Part shown: positions 32,096-43,706 of the stretch, piece by piece
Layout: every line of letters starts with the position of its first letter
How positions within the stretch are numbered: the first letter of the stretch is position 1
Origin: Anisakis pegreffii
Taxonomy: Eukaryota; Nematoda; Chromadorea; Rhabditida; Anisakidae
Direction of reading: 5' to 3'
DNA: 64,000 nt
Assembly (NCBI GenBank): GCA_035041965.1
Contig: JAPYMA010000067.1
Span: 36,570-100,569 of the forward strand
Position numbers and translations under genes: made by a program
Notes under the pieces: generated by a model
Told to the model about the DNA's origin: nothing
What the model saw: only the letters and a program-made list of their open reading frames with translations
Databases searched by the model: none

Positions 32096-33243
32096 TGGTT
32101 GATTTTGTCGTTCTTGAGTCGTTATTGAGTCGTGGTTTGATGTGATCCTTTCTGAGAGTTGTTGAATGTTGCTATTGTTAGGCTGTTGCTACCACTGACT
32201 TCACCCTGATGAGTGTTCAGCATTCTACAGGATCGGATAGATAATAATTTCATAGCCGTAGTGGAGCATTTAATAAGATCATATAATAATTTCATAACTA
32301 TAGCATAGCATGCTACTGCTTCATTATAACCCCGTTTGAGGAGTTGGCATGCTTATCGCCTAATGACTCCTCTTCAAACACAGCGGTTGACTGGGATGCC
32401 CAGAAATATTCACATTTATCAATTATCAGTTTTGGGCAATCATTGTCACTGATCAAACAGTGAATTCAAAAATTTTCCCAAGTCCTTCGCAGTACTTACG
32501 TCTGAATGAATAGCCATTATATTAGATCATATTTGAATGAATATTATGATCCATGTTAAGCAGTCATATCACGATCCAAATCAAGTGGTAGTCAGCCTTG
32601 AATGATAATAAGTATTGAATTAGTCCATTGTTGTCCTTCTTCGTCGATTGTTGCCGTCAGCTTTTTTGATTTATGTAGCAAACAATAACATATCTACTCA
32701 AAATTTCATCAGAAAAGAAATTGAATGAGAAGCAAATTTTTGCATTTTACAATCGTCAAACATGACACTTCTCAACAGTTTAAAGGAATGTGAAGCGAGA
32801 CAATATTTCACCGAAGAAAAGGACAGGAAGAAGAAATATAATGAAAAAGAAAAATCCTCATATTTGTGAGGAACAGCAATACATTACTTCCTACAATAGC
32901 ATAGTCAAATATAATGAGAAAACATTTTTAGACATTTTCAAAACATTTCCGACATCGCAAAATTGTCATTAATTATCACGTTGACAATCAGGTATACATG
33001 TAATTCGAAGTCAGACATAGAAAACTAGTGAGATTCATTATTATGAAATTTTTAAAATGGCAGCTAACTTTGATTGCGTTTAATTAATTGAAATCAAGAT
33101 TCTATCAATGTACAAATTGATTTTGCAAATGACGGTTATGTATGCGATTCGATGAATTTTTGTAATATCATAATGTTTTTTTTGTTGTTTTCTTATTCTT
33201 ATTTTTTTGTTGCTTGTAACATTTCTATCCCCATCGTGAATGA

Positions 33244-33880
33244 ATTGCAGTACATCCTTTCATACCCATCTAGTGGCGTAGCCAGAGGGGGGAGGGGACG
33301 CAAATTGATCTGGTTTAAATAACAGCTGAATTTTGGGGTGTAATTTTAAACATTTATTTCTTGTTCCTTTTCTTTCCTCCGTTCTTTCCTCCATTTTCCA
33401 TTTTCCTCTCCTCTACTTTTCTCTTTTCTCCTTCCCTCTCCTTTTTCCTTCTGCTGAACCCTCTCGATCTGGAGGGGATGGGATGAATGGAAGCGTCCCC
33501 TCCCCTTGGCTACGCCACTGTTCCGGACTCTCTTGGTCCTTTGTTTCCAACTGTCTAGAAGCCTTTCTTGGATTCATCGATCATTTGTTCATATTTACTG
33601 AATATCTATTAATCCAAATTTTCCATCCCTTTTCGTGTAATTCATATTAATCTTCCAAGGTACGAATCTGGTTTGTTACAAATTCTCGTTTTCATGACTA
33701 TCTGACTGTTCTTCTATCGTGAGGGGTTGTGAGGGCCTGCGTCTCGAAATTCCGAAATGAATAATTAATTCTTCTCGTTTTCCGTCTGCTGACCAATTTA
33801 TCTTTTTTGCGCATTTACTTCTGTTAAGACGCAGACCCTCACAATTAAAAAGGTTCGGATATGAAAGGATGTACTGCAAT
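33244..33880. mobile_element. 637-bp inverted-repeat element with a nested insertion
   Basis: A perfect 21-bp terminal inverted repeat (33244-33264 and 33860-33880, beginning ATTGCAGTACATCC) delimits it. An inner inverted pair, GACGCAGxCCCTCACAA, lies at about 33723-33744 and 33829-33847 with one mismatch. A second element with hAT-like ends sits inside at 33271-33520. I see no target duplication and no coding content. Confidence 0.65.
33271..33520. mobile_element. 250-bp hAT-like MITE with GTGGCGTAGCC ends
   Basis: The left end tAGTGGCGTAGCCAGAGGGG and the right end on the reverse strand, CAGTGGCGTAGCCAAGGGG, form inverted repeats of about 28 bp that extend into GGGGACGC. CAGTGGCGTAGCC is a common hAT terminus. 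The target duplication is not visible. Confidence 0.65.
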
Positions 33881-33889
33881 CCTTCTCAT

Positions 33890-34170
33890 AAGGGCGATTC
33901 GTAACGTGATGACCGTTCAATTTCGGTCAACCCTCCTATCGTTCAGTTCAGTCTATTACCCATGAGCAAACCCACTGACATCCACGGCAGCGGATTGGAT
34001 GGGAAAAATCCTTCCCTACTAATGCCATCCACCTAGAGTCCCCGAGGCAGGCTGAAATATCGCCCATTCCAAGTCATTCAATGCCACGAGAAGTTCAACA
34101 GTCGAACTTCGGCTTTGAGCAGGATAAAATCCATCGATTCGTAGGACAGAGGTGGCCCATACAGCGGGTA
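33890..34170 (-). repeat. Dispersed repeat, copy 2 (inverted partner of 30890-31200)
   Basis: The reverse complement aligns with copy 1 through CATGGGTAATAGACTGAACT and the following TTGACC, then a CGCCCTTATGA end. It lies immediately right of the 33244-33880 element. Confidence 0.5.
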
Positions 34171-36707
34171 GATTTCATGGATGGAAGGTGGAAGCGATAG
34201 TAGGAATAGATTAATTAAATCTCACCTAAATCTTAGGAAATAAAACAGAAAAGATTTGATAAGAACCTTTGTTCCGGTGAAGTGACCAATTGACCGCAGA
34301 ACGCTCGTCCCGTTTCCGTATCGCCAGTATATCTTCTTTCGTATTGCCAGTTCGTATTCTTTCGTTGATCGTCGCTCGTACCCTTGAAATTCTCGAATTA
34401 GGCTTGATTTGTAGGTATTCAGTTGAATAACGAATCGAAAGACGCATTAACTCATCATTTTCCTGATTTTTAAAAAGGTATTTTTCGGGAATTTCCCCAT
34501 TTCTCATGATTTATCAAAAATTGGTTGAGGTTCCATGAAAAGTTTATGAAAAATGAAGCATTGTGAAAAAAAATCCATCCCAGCATGAAAAACATCTGAA
34601 TTGCATCTGAATTAGAAAGAAAATGTGCATCTGAATTCTAATAAAAAAAGCACGAAACCGCACGCGACGCATCTGAATTGCAAGAGTCTGAAGTCTATTG
34701 TGCATGACAGTTGGAACGTTCGAGAGTGCGAAATAGTATGTGAAGTTGAGAGGGTTTTGTCTAAGCGTATTCACGCAATTGTGTAAGATATAGTTTGATG
34801 GATGTGTTAACAGTGATTGAAAGATGAAGTAATGAGTTGATGTTTGAACGAAATGATTACTTCGATTTGTGATTCAATCGAGAGATGATCACCGATATTA
34901 TTGTATTGAACTGATTAGATAAATGAACAAAATAAGGTGTAAAACGATTCAGTTCATCTTAACGAGAGTGTCAGTATTGTTATGAAGTACTTTTTATGCA
35001 CTATCGCATATCCTTCGTCACAGATCATCGTATATTTAAGCAAACTGATACCTTCAAGGTGAAGCTAATTTGGAAAGAATATCATTGATGAAGGAATTGA
35101 TCAATTGTTATATTTTGATGATATCAAGTAAAGTCTGGAACTGATAATTGGCGATTTGATGTACGGTATTAAGTCGCTGATTACTCTTGCCATTGGCAGA
35201 TCATATTAATCTCCAATGATTTTGTATCGAGCAGCTTATTCATTTTTACTTGATGTTTTCGGTCGTTGTATAGCATAATGATGTGTGTTTGGATTAGTTA
35301 ACGTGTATTTGATTTTCCGGTATACCCAGTCGATCGTTGTCTAGGAAGGGTTGCTAAAATTATAGTCCTATTTAGTTTTCAGAATAAGAAGTCTGGAAAC
35401 CTTCTCTTTACTTTATCATAAATTCGTCCAATTTACTTCAAGGTTCGTCCTATTCTTGTGGTTGTAATGATTTGCAATCGTTTAGATGATACTTTTTGCA
35501 GATGGGCGTTCAAATGACAATATCTCGCTATGAACGTGTCATAACTTTTCATCTAATGGAGACGAAATGAGCACAGGATTGTGGCCCAAGTTCCTTTGTG
35601 AAAATAGTTACATCTTAAAATTGTAAGGCTCTCCTCTCTCAAAAAAAAAATCCCAAATTTTTGATCCAATTACAATCAATTCATTTCGCATTCTTTCTAA
35701 TCACTCATCATTGATGTTGTTGTTGCTATCAAATGAAACGATTGATGGTTTATTTCTGAATATTATCGTTTTATTATTATTATCATACTGAATACAACTG
35801 ATAGTATCAATTATTCTTGAGTAAAATGAATACATTCACAATTTGCAAACAACGTCAATACTCACAGATCAACAAACGCATAACTTTCATACATGACCAA
35901 TAAGCAATAAAAGGACATTCCTAAAATAGAATTTAAAAAAAATCAACAACACCGTCGAATACACGTAATAACTGAATAAAAGCTTTGAGCGCTTTCTTAA
36001 GATCAATGTCATGGTTAGCTAGGTAATGAATGGAATGATATGCAAACGATAGACAACAACAACTCAACTCAAAAACAACGAATCATTCACAAAATCGATA
36101 CATTTCACACATTGATGGCATACGCTCACTGGTTATAGACTATTGAGAATTGCACTTTGATGAAACGACGTTTACAATTGAATTAAAACAAAATGTTGAT
36201 TAATATTTCAACAATACGATCTAATTAATTAAAACAACATGATTTTAAAAAATAACCTCAAGTGAAGTTCCGTTTGTTCACTCGAAATATTAATCAACAT
36301 ATTGAAGTGAACAAACAATTATGATACTAACTGAACACTTTGGATAATTTTCAGTGAGTATTCCCAATATTCATGATTGACAAAATTTTCAAAACATGAA
36401 TTTTCACTTATTGCTTCCATCAACTCATTAACAACTACTAGAAAAAAATCGCTAGATTGAAAATAAATCAATGGATCATGTATAACTCCTATTCATAAAC
36501 GCATGTTTACCTCGAAGGGAGATTACGAAAGTCTGAAAACTGAATACAGGATAACGGTTAAAAATCATTTCGAATCGAATCGTGTCAACAATAACAAACC
36601 AAAAAAAGAACTTATCAACTGTTGACATTTGATAAAATCCAAGAGTACAACACGGAATCAAAATTGAAACTAACTGAACAGGAAACCATTTGAAATGAAA
36701 ACAATTA

Positions 36708-39051
36708 CTAGACATTATTCGCTCCAAGGAATTCGACAACACGTTCGTACAGTTTTGGATCATCGTGTTGCAGTTGCGACTTTACTTCATCGACACTCAT
36801 CAGCTTTCGAATCAAATCACTGTGGATACACTTCGACTGAATACTTGCGTCTGCCTTCTGCTGCAAATATTGATACTTCACGATGCTTCATCTATTTACA
36901 ACCGTCCATATCAAAGTTTTTCGATCACGAGACAGGAATATTGAACAAACCATGTATTACCCACTACAAACACTGCTCATTTAAATGCTCATTACCACCG
37001 TCAAACGAACGCATCAAGCTGCTAAAACAACAACGTTCAAGATGACTAGACAACCGATTATGAGAATCGAACATAACAACGGCAAGTTGAAGAGGCCCGG
37101 TGTGTTAAGAGATGCCCAATTTATATTGTCAAAACCCTCCTAAAACTTATCAATCCCTGAATAAAATTGAAGAATATAAAAAGAGTAAACGATTGACACC
37201 ATATTTGTGATGATCCAAAAAGATGCGTACGAACACAATCCTTTAATGAAACACCAACCTCAAGTCGATTTTCATCGTTTACTTGAATTGCATCATTACG
37301 AGTGTGATCACTTCCTTGATCAATCATCGAATTTGTATCACCCGTTAGGGTTTCCAGTCGTTTCTTCATCGACTCCAGCTCATCTCCTTCAGGAACGTAC
37401 GCATAACCAGCACTCACCGGAAAGCTCCTCAGTGGCGATATTGACTGGTTCGCACACACCTTCAATTTTGCATCTAGTTCATGGTGAATGTCACCGATTC
37501 AAATGATAAAAATAACGTCTCCTCAACATACCACAATGATTTCGGCTTCTTTCAGTTTCTTCATCGGGATCGCGTGTGCAAAATCTGGTGGTCTGGCGCA
37601 AACAAAACCTTCGTTCTCACCGAAGAGCTCTATTAAGCAGAGATTCTTGTCCATGAAACCTGAAAAGCGCCCCTGAAACAATCAATGTACCACCCATCAG
37701 TAATAACAAAGTTCACTAAATTCAAAAGGTTGATTTATGAAACTCTGGAATTGCAAACGAATACATAATTTTCCGATAACTGATGAAAAAATTGTCGAAA
37801 ATTAATGAAAAAACTAACGAAACGATTCGAAACAAAATAAAAATTGCAGATTTTTGGTCAAAAAAAATTGCAAAATGCGATCAAAGAATAATTCTATCAA
37901 AATAAAATAAATTTCAAAAGAAAAAAGATACAACTGAAAATCTCACCAGACACTCTCGGATGCCCAGATCGGTTTTCAGCTCATCACTGGTCGCAAGCGC
38001 TTTCGCTGACCAAAAGCAGAAAGCATTCTTGTCAGATGGGTCACAACTCTGCACGGATGCATCCAGTATCATCTTCGATTTCAAATCCATTTTTTTGCGA
38101 ACTGTAACACACCACCATACAACAGACTATTCGTAACACACTTACTATGGATCGACCATGGTAATCCTGAGTAGAGGATAACACTGAGTTGCTTTTGTTC
38201 ATTACAATCACCACTGCTAACAAGTTATAACAATCAAGCACACACTGAATTTCACTCACAAACAAATGTACGTTCAAAATCCTGAGGTCTATTTGAATTC
38301 TCTTGTGGACATTCGTAATACTAATCTTTCAGCAATACTGAATGACATTTGTAACGCACTGAAACATTCCGAAATGATTCCATTCCTCCGTGAACGCACT
38401 AACATTTTTTATCGATGAAAACACGTCCAATATGCTCCGATAACGCTACTGTGGTGTCTTCACGGATCGCCCCAATCATTACCGGTGTTTGTATGCGAAC
38501 AACCTCCAGATCGTCACGATCTATTCTTGAGCCAGTTGGTAACTTCTCTTTGATCTTCTTCACTCTACCAACTACAGCATATCGACAAAAGTTCTTCTTG
38601 TGAATCTGAAAAAAAATCTCTTGTTTAGAAAACTTATTTTACGGAAAATTCGAACAAATCAAGGATGTTGATAGCAAAATAATGAGGAATCAAAAGAGAT
38701 GCGCAGGAAGTATCTCGAACGAACCGGTGCAGCATCGCGATACGGAGTAGCCGTGACACTGAACCAGTCAGTCACTTTAATATCATCTCCGTTCATTACT
38801 GGCGATAGCAAAACCCGTCCTAGGCCAGCATCCAGATAGGCAAAATTCGATTCTTCGTCCACCAACACAACAACGCCATCCACTTGGATCGTCTCTTGGT
38901 CACCTGCTCCCAACATTATCACACCTCGCAATTTATTCCAAGTTCCCTGAAAAACGTCATCTTTACAATCTTCATCACTGATGCATTCGACCGTAAACGG
39001 CAATGAAATTCCTGACTTCCTCAACTCAATTATGTTTTGCTTCTTTGACAT
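36708..39051 (-). CDS. Unrecognised six-exon gene, 385 aa
   Basis: Reverse exons in transcription order: 39051-38725, 38605-38425, 38101-37947, 37672-37532, 37459-37259 and 36860-36708, joined in frame and ending TAG. ATG 39051 lies six bases after a TATCAG acceptor, so trans-splicing at the start is plausible. I do not recognise the family. The N-terminal half is beta-rich and repetitive in character (GVVVLVDEESNFAYLDAG; YAVVGRVKKIKE; NLCLIELFGENEGFVCARPP), which could be OB-fold or barrel-like modules. The C-terminal quarter is acidic and helical (DELESMKKRLETL; SVDEVKSQLQHDDPKLYERVVEF). No signal peptide or TM helix is visible. The splice into the fifth exon (a weak TTGAAG acceptor at 37460) is the least certain junction; an upstream CTAG acceptor exists but breaks the frame. 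Confidence 0.68.
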
Positions 39052-39123
39052 TCCAGCCTGATATTCACTATTGAAACGTGTGATCAATCAAAATAATCAA
39101 CACATCACAACATTTGAATTAAT

Positions 39124-39330
39124 TCATTGCCGAGGGAGAGGTGTAATGATTCTGCACATTAGGGATGTGGGAATCGTCGACCCCGAGTAACCGGGCAGTG
39201 CCAAGACTTGCATGGGCAGATCAAGACTTATCGGGCTGGTTCGAGAGACTAGCTCAGCCCGGCCAAGACTTGCCTTACCGGGTTTTAGCCTAACTTGACC
39301 CGGCAAGTCTTGGCCTCATGGTCCAACAAT
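39124..39330. repeat. GC-rich island with CCAAGACTTGCC repeats and a hairpin
   Basis: GGCCAAGACTTGCC at 39261-39274 and its exact reverse complement at 39302-39315 form a 14-bp stem. A third partial copy, GCCAAGACTTGC, lies at about 39198-39210. Base composition contrasts sharply with the AT-rich flanks. It is probably a fragment of a mobile element lying in the 5' region of the reverse gene at 36.7-39.05 kb. Confidence 0.55.
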
Positions 39331-39922
39331 GGCCTGGGATCGGAATTAAAGTTAGTGACATCTGCGCATTTGAAGTGCGATCACGTTCAGAAAATTTGAG
39401 ATACGCATTTTAGACCTTTCGATTCTACCCGTTTACCAGAGTGGAACTGTTATCTGTTTAATATTAAGCAATAATCCTTTACTATTACAGAGCACCTTAT
39501 CTATCTGTCTTTATAGTGTTTTGGCACACGCGCATTGTCTGCATACGCCACCGTTATGTCTGTATGCACGCAGAAAGAAATTTTCAAATTTGACTGAATT
39601 TCATTTTTTGAATTTTTTGACACTGTTTTATTCTTTCGCTGGGGTCTAATTAGGCGATCTATTGGCGATTTATTCATTAAGTTTTGGTCGATTGTTGGAC
39701 TGAATGGTTTTATATCCGCTTATTTTCATTATCTTCTTATTGTTAGGCGTTTATCCGTCAATATGATTCGTTCATTTGATAAATTTTTATTTTAGTACGA
39801 TTATGGAGTGTTTTCTTTTGATATTATGCGAAAGCTTGTGTTTTTGCAAATGTTCTCTTTGTTGCAGTTTTTACGCAGCCAGCAACTGAAGACTGTAAAA
39901 GTCAGTTTATGCGCCTGTGGAC

Positions 39923-40619
39923 ATGAGCTTTCAGAGCTCAGGTATCAAAGAAAATATCCAACTGTCACAAACCACTCTTGATAGTAAGTTTTGCACATTT
40001 CATTAATTAACTTTTTGTAAGTACAACAATTTCTATTTACGTGACAAAGTGAGTCTTTTGAACACATTTCGAGTTGCTAATGAATATTTCATAAATGCCT
40101 GGCTTTCAAAAGTCTCGTCTTTTTCAATAAATCCTATTAATTTCATTGCGGTCAACAAATATTCCACAATAGATAGTTCATTTGAAAAATGCTACCAAAA
40201 TACTATCCATATGGAATGTTGAGAGATGAACGATGAAGATTTAAAAATTCGTCGGAAATTAATCCAATTTAATAACGATGAATTGATTTTCAGCGGTAAA
40301 AGATCTGGCCGATTTGCTGCACGTCGATTTAACACCTGATCAGTTACTAGTTTGTGTTGAGATTATTCGTCGTGGTGGTTCACCTGTCGGCTTACATCAG
40401 GCAATCAAACGATTTTCCAATCAGGTTTCTTGCAAAAATCACAGTCATTTACTGACGATCTTCGATTACCTATTCACTTTTGTTTCTTAATGAAAATTTC
40501 GTTATTGTTGTTGTTTATTGCGGTATGAAAGCATCGAAAAATTGAAAATGATTCAATCGCTAAATTGAAAATGATTCATTTCTTTCAAGGGATCGGCCGC
40601 TCAACAACATCAAAATTAG
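39923..40619 (+). CDS. mzt-1: MOZART1-like gamma-tubulin complex component
   Basis: Small protein that recruits and activates gamma-tubulin complexes at microtubule-organising centres. Exons 39923-39983, 40294-40424 and 40590-40619 give 73 aa (human MZT1 is 82 aa). The core (residues about 19-63) matches the family pattern: a helix LDTVKDLADLLHVDLTPDQL, then LLVCVEIIRRGGSP (human family ICVRLCEQGINP), then L-x3-IK near the end. The tail is GSAAQQHQN. There is no signal or TM segment. It lies 164 bp upstream of the APC11-type gene on the same strand, suggesting a shared transcript. The assignment rests on pattern, size and exon structure. Similarity is modest, as expected for so short a protein. 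Confidence 0.72.
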
Positions 40620-40782
40620 CCATGTCAAACGATCGCAGTGCACCGTTTCGCCATCGTCGTATGTAAGATACTATATTTTGTGTTTTGTTGAAGAGATTTT
40701 TCGTATATTTTTTACTATCAACGTATGTTTTTCATATTTCGATGTAAATTTAATTGTTTCAAGATCACCAATCCCGTTCCTG

Positions 40783-43706
40783 ATGGATTCGTCTCCGAAT
40801 GAATCTGGTCCGACATCTCCGCTAGAGCACGAGCCAACATTCGATCCAAGGCATTCATTACGCGCGGAATGGGATGCGGAAAGTGAAGTGATGAATGATA
40901 TCATTGTTCCGCCAGAAATGGATCGTTTCATCAACATCAGCATTGAACATTCAAACTCAAGACCCTGGACAACGGTTCGTTTGTTGTCAATTCATATTAT
41001 CGTCTTCTTATGATCGATTTATTGACGAGTTTGCAATTGATTTTACCCTAAACGTTTGCGTAAAATATTATTGACAAATATCACCATATAAGCGTTTTGT
41101 GTTGCAGTTGACACAAATATATCATATTTGGCATATATCATATGAGTTAATCGGTTCATCGTTCAGGGTGAGAGTTCAGTGGATAGTGACGAATGGCTTC
41201 AACGGGAAGCTCGAAATCCAGCCACATCAATTGGTGATCTTCAAACCACTACTACTGAACAAGTTTCTTCGACAAGTCGTTCAGGTTTTAATTGTCTTTC
41301 TATCAGAGATTTATTATTATTTGAGAGCAATTTTACTAGATTTGAATACGATGCTTCATGATATTTTTGCGGACTATTTTTAAACGATGAAATCTTTTGT
41401 TAATGCGCTCTCTCTTATAAATTCTGTAACGTTCAGTGATGAGCATAAAGGTAATGAATTGATTTGAGTTGGGACGGGAGGAGGTGAATCGAGTACGGTT
41501 AGCGATACGGGTGCAACTGGAGGGTCACCTTCAAGTGAAGCGTTGTTACCGGGCAATGTGGACGATGGTGCTACAACGATGCCACCGATGTTGTCGGTGA
41601 ACGACGAGAACGGAGACGATGAAACTCGGATTGAGGAGGGTGCGGATATAGTGATAGGAGGAGGTGATAGACAGCCGGATAATAATCCAAGTCATAGCAC
41701 TAGCTTATCGTCGATACAGACGAACGATTTCGATGAGGAGGACGCAGATGTGGTCAGTGGAAATGTTTTATCTCTTGGGAAGTTTGATGAAACACATTTA
41801 GAAATATTCAAAAAAGTTCTTCAGTAAAGATTGCTTTCAAAATAAAGCAATCATCTTTTTCATCTCTTACAATCAACATTCAAAACCAAATGTGAAGAAC
41901 GTAACGTTGAGTCAATGTAAGTTAGATCAACCAGATTAAGAACATGACAAGTGCATTATGAGTATTTGCATTTGGCAGCGTTTCGGAATCGAGAAGATAT
42001 AATGAAGCTGTTCAACGGTTTGTAATGTATCATTGCGCTTTTTAAAATGATTCGGTTGATGATTCGAATTGCGTGAAGTGAGGTTGATGAAAGTAAAAAG
42101 TGAGTAATGCGTGGGTATAATTTATAAGAATGGAATTGTAAAAGGGTTCTCTTCATAGGATACGGTTGTTGGAGAGGAGGTCATGCATACACCAACAAAC
42201 CTGATGGCGATCAGTAACGATCACCATGAGAATGACAGACCTCGTTAGTTTTTGTTTTAATTGGTTTTGTTTTGTGTGTCTTCATGTATTTGTTGTTAGT
42301 CAAATTATTGTATCCATTAATGCAATTATTGTTAACGTTTTGGTGTTAATTATTGTCATTGGATTTAAAATTTTAATTTATTAATTTATTAGCATTACTA
42401 AATATTGTTGGTGTTTTTCATTGTGAGTTATTGCTGGCGTTGATTTTGAATTTGTGTGAATATTGTTCTCATTAATGTTTCATGTCGTCTCCGAAGTCAC
42501 CTTCTACGTGAAGCAGACTCACCTCCATACTTGAGTCCAACGTTCTTTTCGTTGGTGTATGATAATGATGTTGATAACAATCACATACGGCCATCACCAA
42601 CCCCATTGCGTAGGGTTCGGCTTGGTTTAGAGAATATCACTGAACGGGTTTGCTTTTATTTTTATTATTAAAGTTAATTTCATTGTTATTTGTATATGTT
42701 TTGAGTATCGTTATTAACTTATCAGTGATATTGTTCTGAAAGGAGAGAAGAATGAATTTATTTCAAGTAAAATGAATGAAGAATTAATTATTCGATTTGA
42801 GGAGAACAGTTCGATAGATACCACTTCAGTAACGCCACGATCAAGAGAGCGCCTGCGTGCCACACACCGCAATCCATCATCATTCTCTGGCAACGATCAA
42901 CCCCCTCCGCTAAAATTACCATCAAATACCCGTCTCAAACTCACAGTCAAGAAATGGAATGTTAGTTGTCGAATTGTATCATTGCTAACAATTTCAGCTG
43001 TGAACGTTTGACTGTTTTCTTTGGGATTTTCATTACTTAGTTTTGACAAGTATGGAAAGAAGCATATTATATTTTGCGATATTGTTCGTGTTTTGATGTA
43101 TCATTCGAGACAAATTCTAGATGGTTATTACAGAAGACGTAGGTAAGCGTAACTGAGCAAAAAAAATCGTTATAAACTAAAATTGCGAGATGAAATGAAA
43201 GAGTAAAGTATTCGAAATATATATTTGTAATGGGATGGTCGGATGGGAAGTGTGTGGGTAATGTATTTCTGCGATAATATTATATTTGATGGAAGAGTTA
43301 ATATTGGATTTAGGAAATGTTTTAATTGCATGATGAAAATGTTGTTTGAATTGAGGTTGCGGCAAGTTGGAAATGGACAGCAGGAGATGAGACTTGTGGT
43401 ATTTGCAGAATGCCTTTCGAGGCATGCTGTATCGAGTGTAAAACGCCGGGCGATGAATGTCCATTGGTGAGTATTTCAGATCCGTTTGAATATTCTTTTG
43501 TGATCGAATGTTGATGGTTTTGGTTTAATTTCATTTCTATTATATATGCAGAGAATGTTCATGAAAGATTTATTTGCATTTAGGCGATTGGAAATTGTAA
43601 GCATGCGTTTCATATGCACTGCATTGTGAAATGGACCGAAACGCAGAATACACCCCGTCCACAGTGTCCACTGTGTCGACAGGAATGGAAGTTCGCTGCT
43701 GGATAG
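40783..43706 (+). CDS. apc-11: APC11-type RING-H2 protein with long acidic N-terminal extension
   Basis: The C-terminal 83 residues are APC11, the RING subunit that recruits E2 enzymes in the anaphase-promoting complex. Exons 40783-40974, 41167-41284, 41469-41752, 42159-42243, 42517-42647, 42802-42960, 43356-43466 and 43584-43706 stay in phase to give 400 aa. APC11 signature: [44 protein letters not shown] and [10 protein letters not shown]. In human APC11 the segment CSHCFHMHC has a second Cys where this protein has Ala (CKHAFHMHC). Residues 1-310 are acidic, Ser/Thr-rich and apparently disordered, with no domain I know. Two readings fit: one fusion-like protein, or two genes, because a TTTCAAG followed by ATG 42772 (in frame with the RING) could be a trans-spliced start of an 83-aa-plus APC11. 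The ATG at 40783 also follows a TTTCAAG acceptor, at 40763. Confidence 0.8.

Larger units (their letters stand above)
28970..36707. other. Gene-poor, repeat-bearing region
   Basis: No gene recognised. Listed separately: tRNA-like sequence, palindrome, small inverted-repeat elements and a T-rich tract. The open frames at 34226-34507 and 34544-34774 (reverse) and 33333-33650 (forward) have no recognisable domain, and the last is the interior of a MITE. 34800-36470 shows only AT-rich unique sequence. Confidence 0.45.

Noticed and set aside
33333..33650. 105-aa forward open frame rich in Phe/Leu/Ser
   Set aside because: It is the pyrimidine-rich interior of the 33271-33520 MITE and flanks, with no coding signature.
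34226..34507. 93-aa reverse open frame with an arginine-rich, protein-like composition
   Set aside because: No recognisable domain, no splice partners, and it borders a dispersed repeat. Too weak to call a gene.
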